From NCBI GenBank assembly GCA_019313735.1, contig JAFDAR010000176.1, positions 1 through 5,562 of the forward strand: a DNA stretch of 5,562 bases. The letters are read 5' to 3'. Made by a program: the position numbers and the translations under genes. Positions within the stretch are counted from its first letter, which is position 1. Every line of letters begins with the position of its first letter. This document shows positions 1 to 4,232 of this stretch, piece by piece. The DNA comes from Deltaproteobacteria bacterium (GTDB lineage Bacteria; Desulfobacterota; Syntrophia; Syntrophales; UBA2210). The notes under the pieces are model-generated. The model saw only the letters and a program-made list of their open reading frames with translations, ran no database searches and was not told the DNA's origin.

Positions 1-44
1 ATGTTCTTTGAGCGTACATTAAATATATATACGACGTCAAGCTT

Positions 45-89
45 TTGACCATTCTTTCGGAGGATGGTTATTGTATAGTCTTTTATAAT
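45..89 (+). promoter_or_regulatory. Candidate promoter region for the aminotransferase
   Basis: Two weak sigma70-type readings overlap here. TTGACC at 45-50 is followed after 18 nt by TATTGT at 69-74 (5/6 and 4/6 matches to consensus). A perfect TATAAT lies at 84-89 but has no recognisable -35 hexamer at the right distance. Either would give a leader of about 85-100 nt before the start codon at 182. The rest of 1-181 holds no supportable gene. This is inference from hexamer matching only. Confidence 0.3.
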
Positions 90-130
90 GTCCGGGTTGT
101 ATCTTGTGGTTTCAGCAAAAATGTATTACA

Positions 131-151
131 GAAACGGTGCAAACCGGTTTC
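131..151 (+). other. Small hairpin in the aminotransferase leader
   Basis: GAAAC (131-135) pairs with GTTTC (147-151), and GGT (136-138) pairs with ACC (143-145), leaving one bulged G at 146 and the four-base loop GCAA. The loop fits the GNRA tetraloop pattern. The hairpin ends 15 nt upstream of the AGGAG ribosome binding site (167-171), so it would lie in the 5' leader of the mRNA. No T-run follows, so it is not a terminator. It could be a chance match. Confidence 0.3.
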
Positions 152-166
152 ACAAATCAGTATCAC

Positions 167-171
167 AGGAG
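167..171 (+). promoter_or_regulatory. Ribosome binding site fixing the aminotransferase start
   Basis: AGGAG lies 10 nt before ATG 182. It supports that start over the upstream in-frame TTG at 104, which has no conserved family residues after it, and over the in-frame ATG at 212. Confidence 0.6.
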
Positions 172-181
172 TTTAACAATT

Positions 182-1369
182 ATGACAATCTCGCGAAAAG
201 TCGAAGGTTTTATGTCAAAGTCTTCCTGGATAAGGAGGATGTTTGAGGATGGGATAAAGCTGAAGGAAAAATATGGCGCGGAGAACGTGTTCGATTTCAG
301 TCTCGGAAATCCCAATGTTGCTCCCCCCGACAGGTTCAGAGAATTGCTGGTGGAAATCGCCGGGGAGAACACCCCGGGCGTCCACAAGTACATGCCGAAT
401 GTCGGTTACGCGCGGACGAGGGCTGAAATCGCGGAGTATCTTTCCGGTGTGCATTCGGTGGCCCTGTCTCCGGAACATGTTATTATGACCTGCGGAGCGG
501 GAGGAGCACTGAATGTTGTATTTAAAACACTTCTTGATCCCGGAGAAGAAGTCATCATACTTAAGCCGTTTTTTGCCGAATACACCTTTTATGTGGATAA
601 TCACGGCGGTGTTCCTGTATTTGTGGAAACAAATGAGGATTTTTCCCTGAATCTTGATGCTATCGAGAGGGCTGTAACAGAGAAAACAAAGGTGATTTTG
701 ATTAATTCTCCGAATAATCCAACAGGAAAGGTGTATGACGAGGAGTCTATAAAGGGCCTTTCGCTGCTTATCGAGAGGAAGGAAAGGGAATATGGTAAAG
801 AGATATATCTTGTTTCCGATGAACCTTACAGCACGATAACCTACGATGGAATAAAAGTCCCCGCCATTCTTGGCGCCTGCAAGAACGGCATAATAGTAAC
901 GTCATATTCGAAAAGCCTGTCCATTCCGGGTGAAAGGATCGGTTATATAGCTCTTAGTCCCGAGATTCCAGGTGTTGAAAAGCTGGTAGGGGGGCTTGCC
1001 CTGTGCAACAGGATACTCGGTTTTGTGAACGCCCCGGCGTTTATGCAGAGGATCGTGGAACGGATGCAGGGAATATATGTCGATGTCGAGCACTACAGAA
1101 GGAAACGAGACCTGCTGTGTGACGGTCTGTGGAAGGCGGGATTCGAGTTTGAAAAGCCTGAAGGCGCCTTCTATCTCTTTCCCAGAACACCGATAGACGA
1201 TGATGTAGAATTTGTCCGCGCGCTGCAGGAGAAAAATATCCTTGTTGTCCCCGGGAGTGGATTCGGGGGCCCCGGACATATTCGTATTTCCTACTGCGTT
1301 GACGATTCCACGATTATAAACTCTATGGATGGGTTTAATGCAGTCATGAAAAGGTACAGGAATGGTTAG
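182..1369 (+). CDS. PLP-dependent class I/II aminotransferase
   Basis: This is a cytosolic fold-type I aminotransferase of about the usual length (395 residues). It should move an amino group between an amino acid and a 2-oxo acid through pyridoxal phosphate. Visible family marks are the N-terminal 'FDFSLGNPN' segment (37-45), the 'HKYMPNVGY' segment (68-76), 'NSPNNPTG' (175-182), Asp213 and Tyr216 in 'SDEPY' (binding the PLP ring nitrogen and oxygen), Lys244 in 'SYSKSLSIPGERIGY' (Schiff-base lysine), Arg252 (phosphate binding) and Arg368 in 'HIRISY' (substrate carboxylate). All catalytic residues are present and nothing seems truncated. The family resembles aspartate-type aminotransferases, but the true amino donor cannot be read from sequence, so no gene symbol is given. 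The start is chosen from AGGAG at 167-171. ATG 212 is an alternative that would drop ten poorly conserved residues. Confidence 0.93.
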   Translation: MTISRKVEGFMSKSSWIRRMFEDGIKLKEKYGAENVFDFSLGNPNVAPPDRFRELLVEIAGENTPGVHKYMPNVGYARTRAEIAEYLSGVHSVALSPEHVIMTCGAGGALNVVFKTLLDPGEEVIILKPFFAEYTFYVDNHGGVPVFVETNEDFSLNLDAIERAVTEKTKVILINSPNNPTGKVYDEESIKGLSLLIERKEREYGKEIYLVSDEPYSTITYDGIKVPAILGACKNGIIVTSYSKSLSIPGERIGYIALSPEIPGVEKLVGGLALCNRILGFVNAPAFMQRIVERMQGIYVDVEHYRRKRDLLCDGLWKAGFEFEKPEGAFYLFPRTPIDDDVEFVRALQEKNILVVPGSGFGGPGHIRISYCVDDSTIINSMDGFNAVMKRYRNG

Positions 1370-1377
1370 TAAGTTAG

Positions 1378-1413
1378 AAATTATTTTCTGCGTTTTTTGG
1401 CAGAAAATAATTT
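1378..1413. repeat. Perfect 14-bp A/T-rich inverted repeat (possible weak terminator)
   Basis: Arms AAATTATTTTCTGC (1378-1391) and GCAGAAAATAATTT (1400-1413) are exact reverse complements around an 8-nt loop, GTTTTTTG. It begins 8 nt after the aminotransferase stop and lies upstream of the cupin ribosome binding site. The stem is mostly A/T and has few G/C pairs. The downstream arm ends in TTTT (1411-1414), so it could act as a weak or bidirectional terminator, or as a transcript-processing hairpin. Which of these applies is inference; the symmetry itself is directly seen. Confidence 0.6.
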
Positions 1414-1444
1414 TGTTAACGAACTTATCCCGTTTATCGGGGTT

Positions 1445-1449
1445 AGGAG
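1445..1449 (+). promoter_or_regulatory. Ribosome binding site fixing the cupin start
   Basis: AGGAG is 7 nt before ATG 1457. The frame is open back to a TTG at 1397, but that codon sits inside the loop of the inverted repeat and the extra residues have no counterpart in the family. The start at 1457 is therefore preferred. Confidence 0.7.
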
Positions 1450-1456
1450 CGTTTCA

Positions 1457-1795
1457 ATGAAAGAGAATCGGCCATGGGGATATTATCAGGTACTTTCTGA
1501 TGAAGCGGATCACAAGGTGAAGAGGATCGTTGTCTATCCCGGCAAACGCTTGAGCCTCCAGAGACACCGCCATCGTGATGAACACTGGTATCTGCTGGGC
1601 GGGGAGGGTATTGTCACCATCGGCAGCGAAGATCTGCATGTAAAAAGAGGGCAATCGGTGGATATTCCAAGGGACACGCTACATCGTATGACGAATTCCG
1701 GAACAGAGCCTGTGATGTTTATAGAGGTCCAGACAGGCGATTACTTTGGTGAAGACGATATTGAGCGGGTTGAGGATGATTATGGACGGGTGTAA
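1457..1795 (+). CDS. Stand-alone cupin, mannose-6-phosphate isomerase type II family
   Basis: A 112-residue cytosolic single-domain cupin corresponding to the C-terminal isomerase domain of bifunctional mannose-1-phosphate guanylyltransferase/mannose-6-phosphate isomerase proteins. The family interconverts mannose 6-phosphate and fructose 6-phosphate, but stand-alone short members are often unproven. Marks are the opening 'RPWGYYQVL' (5-13), cupin motif 1 'LQRHRHRDEHW' (34-44) with likely metal ligands His37, His39 and Glu42, 'IPRDTLHR' (70-77) with His76 as the remaining ligand, and the family C-terminus 'IEVQTGDYFGEDDIER' (89-104) ending in 'YGR'. The domain is complete, with no nucleotidyltransferase half in the window. 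It lies 87 nt after the aminotransferase and may share its transcript unless the intervening hairpin terminates. It could instead be a sugar-binding cupin without isomerase activity. Confidence 0.88.
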   Translation: MKENRPWGYYQVLSDEADHKVKRIVVYPGKRLSLQRHRHRDEHWYLLGGEGIVTIGSEDLHVKRGQSVDIPRDTLHRMTNSGTEPVMFIEVQTGDYFGEDDIERVEDDYGRV

Positions 1796-1825
1796 CTCAA
1801 CAGAATCATAGATAGGGCGGCTGAT

Positions 1826-2582
1826 ATGGAAACAGTAAAGATTACCATACTTGGATCGGGAACATGTGTCCCATCTCTATCTCGCAGTTCCTGTTCTGTG
1901 CTTATGGAGATGGGCGGCGCGAAACTCGTATTTGACATGGGCACCGGTACGATGAGACGTCTCCTCGAATCAGGCGTCACGATAGGTGAGGTATCCCATA
2001 TCTTTTTCAGTCACCTTCATCCTGATCATACCGGAGAGCTGGTCGGGTTTCTCTTCGCGAGCAAGTATCCGGAAGGGTGTCGGAGACGCGACAGTGTCAG
2101 AATTACAGCCGCCGCTGGATTTATGGATTTTTATGAAGGGTTGAGGGATGTGTATGGACAGTGGGTGGAACTGGAAGAAGGAATTGTGAGTATTGTTGAG
2201 ATGAGCAATTCAGGGCCGGATTCAATTCAACTCGATTTTGCGACTGTAAACACCCTCCCCATGGCGCATATAGAAAGCAGCATATTACTGTGAAAACGCG
2301 GTAAGACTCGCTATGGATGCCGATTTGCTTGTATGTGAATCCGCGTTTCCGGATGGAATGAAAGTTGACGGTCATTTGACACCCTCGCTCGCGGGCAGGA
2401 TTGCCTCAGAGGCTGGCGTAAAGAACCTTGTTCTCACTCATTTTTACCCTGAGTGCGAAGGGGTTGATATCGAGGCACAGTGTCGGAAGACATACAGCGG
2501 CAGGCTTGTGTGTGCCGAAGATCTTATGCTTAAAAGTCAGAAAATTCAACAAGTTCAGGATACAGGATTAAGCTTGGTATGA
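1826..2582 (+). pseudogene. Broken metallo-beta-lactamase-fold hydrolase (RNase Z/arylsulfatase-like)
   Basis: Two frames together encode one MBL-fold protein. The first part (ATG 1826, stop 2291-2293) carries the N-terminal strand 'ILGSGTCVPS', the zinc motif 'HLHPDH' (His63, His65, Asp67, His68) and 'LPMAH' (His148, the next ligand). It then stops just after 'HIESS'. The second part is readable from about 2283 in the +1 frame: 'YYCENAVRLAMDADLLV', then 'GHLTP' (a His of the RNase Z-like group) and 'LTHFYP' (last zinc His, codon 2439-2441). Between them the family normally has roughly 17 residues ending in a 'SGDT' strand whose Asp bridges both metals; these are missing, so the lesion is a deletion of about 50 nt that is not a multiple of three. 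Restart at ATG 2313 could not give an active enzyme. The C-terminal tail after 'CAEDLML' (about 15 residues) is also not family-like. AGGG at 1814-1817 serves as a modest ribosome binding site. The alternative is an assembly error in an intact gene. Confidence 0.8.
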
Positions 2583-2634
2583 CGGTTTTGGGACTCTTTA
2601 TGAAGCTGTCAACCGTGAACCTGAGTAGCTACAA

Positions 2635-3081
2635 TCAGATATCTTCAAACCGGCCAAGTTCAACATTTTTCCTGACCTTGCCGGAATCAAAAATCCGTCC
2701 GTTCATCGCGATGTATACACCCGGCGGTAGCAATTGGACCGCGGCTATCGCGCATCCGATATTGAATTCCGCGTCACTCGATCTGAATCTTGCCGGTTCC
2801 ATCGAGCCAATTTCCGCGGTTTGCACCATGGTATCGGTTCCGTGCGTTATCACAATGTGCCGGTGCCTGTCTTCCGCCACCCTGCTCAGGATTATCTGAC
2901 GCTCCTCATCGGTGATGTCCAAACTGTCTTTTCTTAGGATGGAGTCACATTCGTATTCAAAACCGACATTTACTTCCTTCAATATCTCGAGGAGACTGGA
3001 ATCTCCTACCTGATAGTCGTTTTTCCGGTCGAAATACACCTTGTCTATTGTGCCTCCGACTGTGAAAAATTTGATCTTCAT
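2635..3081 (-). CDS. Short asparaginase/glutaminase-family protein with an apparent internal deletion
   Basis: A 148-residue cytosolic protein matching the N-terminal domain of type I/II L-asparaginases, in the short single-domain group of about 160 residues. Family marks are 'FTVGGTID' (6-13) with the nucleophilic-type Thr11, 'RKDSLDITDEER' (50-61), 'VITHGTDTM' (77-85) with the Thr82-Asp83 pair, then 'MEPARFRSSDAEFNIG' (94-109) and 'PPGVYIAMNGR' (119-129). Between 'HGTDTMVQTAE' and 'GSMEPARF' relatives carry a helix end and a beta strand ('KTIVLTG'-like) of about a dozen more residues; here only Ile91 lies between Glu90 and Gly92. The reading frame stays open, so this is an in-frame loss of roughly 36-42 nt that probably damages the core sheet. 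The start at 3081 is set by AGGTGG and by family homology; the frame opens upstream to 3126 without conserved residues. It converges on the broken MBL gene. The substrate of the short group is not established. Confidence 0.78.
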   Translation of the reverse strand: MKIKFFTVGGTIDKVYFDRKNDYQVGDSSLLEILKEVNVGFEYECDSILRKDSLDITDEERQIILSRVAEDRHRHIVITHGTDTMVQTAEIGSMEPARFRSSDAEFNIGCAIAAVQLLPPGVYIAMNGRIFDSGKVRKNVELGRFEDI

Positions 3082-3086
3082 GATTT

Positions 3087-3092
3087 CCACCT
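3087..3092 (-). promoter_or_regulatory. Ribosome binding site fixing the asparaginase-like start
   Basis: On the minus strand AGGTGG precedes ATG 3081 by 5 nt. It favours this start over the in-frame ATG at 3126, whose codon lies next to the candidate -10 box. Confidence 0.5.
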
Positions 3093-3112
3093 GGGCGTTT
3101 TTTCTAAGGGAC

Positions 3113-3139
3113 ATAATAACAACCAATCCTGTTTGTCAA
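3113..3139 (-). promoter_or_regulatory. Candidate promoter of the asparaginase-like gene
   Basis: On the minus strand a perfect TTGACA (3139-3134) is followed after 15 nt by TATTAT (3118-3113, 5/6 match). The spacer is shorter than the preferred 17 nt. It sits just downstream of the bidirectional terminator and about 30 nt before the start codon, which is where a promoter for an independently transcribed gene is expected. Confidence 0.45.
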
Positions 3140-3160
3140 GATGAAAGGTTTACTCGATTG

Positions 3161-3204
3161 ACACAAAAAAGCGCCCCCTTCAATAAGGAGACGCTTTTTT
3201 GTGT
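3161..3204. terminator. Bidirectional intrinsic terminator
   Basis: ACACAAAAAAGCG (3161-3173) and CGCTTTTTTGTGT (3192-3204) are exact reverse complements. Inside them the stem continues imperfectly to a CCTT/AAGG tip (3177-3180 with 3185-3188) around CAAT. A six-T run is present on either strand at the outer side of the GC portion. It begins 17 nt after the stop codon of the YtfJ-like gene on the minus strand, so it most likely ends that transcript and insulates the asparaginase-like gene. Confidence 0.88.
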
Positions 3205-3221
3205 ATCTGTCCCAGGGATAT

Positions 3222-3752
3222 TTACTCGTTCTGGAGATCAATAGCCATCTGTACAAGAGCCCCCACTTGATCATCCGGTACACGACCACGCACTATCGCA
3301 CGGCACACACGATTTTTGTCCAGGAGTATCGCGTTCCCGCTGTCTTCCTTCAGACCCCACGCACTCCTCAGTGACGCGTCATAATCAAAGAGAATGACGG
3401 TATTGTATTTCTCTGCCTTTGCAGCGCCAAATGTCTTGATAAGTACGTCCGGCTTCCAAGACGCTTTACAGTCGGCAATTCCCATCCCCCTGTAAGTTGC
3501 CTCTTTGAGAAGCCCGTCATCTTTTGCCTTTTTCATGGCATCGGTGAAATGTTCATTTATGTCTTTCTCATCCGGATCATTATAGTTAACCAGAAGTACC
3601 TTGCCTGCCCAGCTTTGCATTGTGTAGAGATTGCCATCCCCATCTGGAAATGACCAGTCCGAAGCCTTGTCCCCCACCTTTAAATCTCCCGCAATTGCAC
3701 CTGAAGCTGTCCATAGCAATACCAATAGAACCATAAAAAACATCTTCTTCAT
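3222..3752 (-). CDS. Exported YtfJ-like thioredoxin-fold protein
   Basis: A 176-residue protein with a typical Sec signal peptide: MKK, a hydrophobic stretch (4-14), and 'AIA' (19-21) with probable cleavage before Gly22, giving a periplasmic or otherwise exported mature protein. The mature part opens like TlpA/AhpC redoxins ('VGDKASDWSFPDGDGN', 'WAGKVLLVNYNDPD'), and the C-terminal half ('LRSAWGLKEDSGNAILLDKN', 115-137 region) resembles Escherichia coli YtfJ, a family of unknown function. Where thioredoxins carry CxxC, this protein has 'NYNDPDEKD' (56-64), so the classical disulfide site is absent; the only mature cysteines are Cys95 and Cys140. The start is chosen from GGGAGG 7 nt upstream plus the signal peptide; the frame is open further upstream without homology. 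It has its own strong promoter and terminator, so it appears monocistronic. Redox activity is not supported. Confidence 0.8.
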   Translation of the reverse strand: MKKMFFMVLLVLLWTASGAIAGDLKVGDKASDWSFPDGDGNLYTMQSWAGKVLLVNYNDPDEKDINEHFTDAMKKAKDDGLLKEATYRGMGIADCKASWKPDVLIKTFGAAKAEKYNTVILFDYDASLRSAWGLKEDSGNAILLDKNRVCRAIVRGRVPDDQVGALVQMAIDLQNE

Positions 3753-3759
3753 TTTAAAC

Positions 3760-3766
3760 CCTCCCT
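3760..3766 (-). promoter_or_regulatory. Strong ribosome binding site of the YtfJ-like gene
   Basis: AGGGAGG on the minus strand ends 7 nt before ATG 3752 and places the start exactly at the signal peptide. It rules out the longer frame beginning at 3833, whose first codons overlap the promoter. Confidence 0.75.
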
Positions 3767-3801
3767 TTCGATTGATGATATTACACGACCCGTGCTGTGC
3801 G

Positions 3802-3830
3802 ACTATACGGGAAGGAATACCGCATGTCAA
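3802..3830 (-). promoter_or_regulatory. Near-consensus sigma70 promoter for the YtfJ-like gene
   Basis: Minus strand: perfect TTGACA (3830-3825), 17-nt spacer (3824-3808), TATAGT (3807-3802, 5/6 match). Transcription would begin near 3795, giving a leader of about 43 nt. It lies between the acylphosphatase stop (3860) and the YtfJ-like start. Read-through from ligA-acyP is possible because no terminator is visible in between. Confidence 0.75.
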
Positions 3831-3859
3831 CAAGTTTTACGCAGGCCTGCCATCCCTCC

Positions 3860-4201
3860 TTAATACCTGATCTCGAAATCCTCAAATCTGGTCCCGACTG
3901 GTCGGGACTCTTCCACGATCTTCACCTCCCTGACATGGGCAAAACGCGGCCCTTTTTTACACCAGTCTATCATCTTTTCGACATCATTTTCGCTGCCTTC
4001 GAATATGGCTTCAACCCTGTTGTCGTCTAAATTTTTCACCCAACCTGCGAGACCTGATTCTAACGCCTGTTTCTTTGTTTCTGCCCTGAAAAATACACCC
4101 TGGACTCTTCCTGTAATGAAGACGTGAACCCTTCGTGTGGCTGATTCGCAGGAACCCTGTTCCGACTGGTTGTCATTTGAATCCCGGCAACTTTTGACCA
4201 T
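3860..4201 (-). CDS. acyP: Acylphosphatase with N-terminal extension
   Basis: A small cytosolic enzyme that hydrolyses the carboxyl-phosphate bond of acyl phosphates. The domain occupies residues 24-113 of 113. Signature 1 is 'ITGRVQGVFFR' (29-39) with catalytic, phosphate-binding Arg39; signature 2 is 'GWVKN' (53-57) with catalytic Asn57. The C-terminus 'FEDFEIRY' is typical. The family is usually about 90 residues, so the first 23 (rich in Ser, Asn and Gln, with two Cys) are an extension without visible homology; no in-frame ATG, GTG or TTG lies closer to the domain. The start at 4201 follows an AGGAG spaced 6 nt, supplied by the 7-bp tandem repeat shared with the end of ligA. It begins 10 nt after the ligA stop and is probably translated from the same mRNA. 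Confidence 0.9.
   Translation of the reverse strand: MVKSCRDSNDNQSEQGSCESATRRVHVFITGRVQGVFFRAETKKQALESGLAGWVKNLDDNRVEAIFEGSENDVEKMIDWCKKGPRFAHVREVKIVEESRPVGTRFEDFEIRY
3891..3908. repeat. Perfect 8-bp inverted repeat inside acyP
   Basis: GTCCCGAC (3891-3898) and GTCGGGAC (3901-3908) are exact reverse complements separated by TG. The site lies within the codons for 'ESRPVGT' near the acylphosphatase C-terminus, so it is translated. No T-run follows on either strand, and a function is not evident. Confidence 0.6.
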
Positions 4202-4202
4202 T

Positions 4203-4232
4203 CCTTACTCCTTACTCCTTACTCCTTACTCC
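4203..4232. repeat. 7-bp tandem repeat at the ligA-acyP junction
   Basis: Four exact copies of CCTTACT (4203-4230), followed by CC, which read GGAGTAA repeated on the minus strand. The array encodes the last residues of LigA (GVRSKE and the TAA at 4214-4212) and continues into the AGGAG that precedes the acylphosphatase ATG. Because each unit contains TAA and is 7 bp long, three successive units place a stop in every reading frame. Confidence 0.9.

Noticed and set aside
1..48. Short open stretch from the first ATG to a TGA at 46-48, possible end of an upstream gene
   Set aside because: Fifteen codons with no recognisable motif and no view of what lies upstream; cannot be supported.
104..181. 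Longer aminotransferase start at TTG 104
   Set aside because: No ribosome binding site before it and no conserved residues in the added 26 codons; AGGAG-ATG at 167-184 is far better.
2279..2320. Programmed ribosomal frameshift joining the two MBL halves
   Set aside because: No slippery heptamer is seen, and a frameshift would not restore the missing GDT segment.
2582..2616. ACGGTT...AACCGT inverted repeat as a terminator between the convergent genes
   Set aside because: Only 6-bp arms, a 23-nt loop and no T-run; below what random sequence gives.
2579..2937. Plus-strand open frames opposite the asparaginase-like gene
   Set aside because: They mirror the conserved asparaginase codons and show no motif of their own.
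3841..3850. GCAGGCCTGC palindrome after acyP as a terminator or operator
   Set aside because: A 10-bp palindrome without a loop or T-run; no other support.
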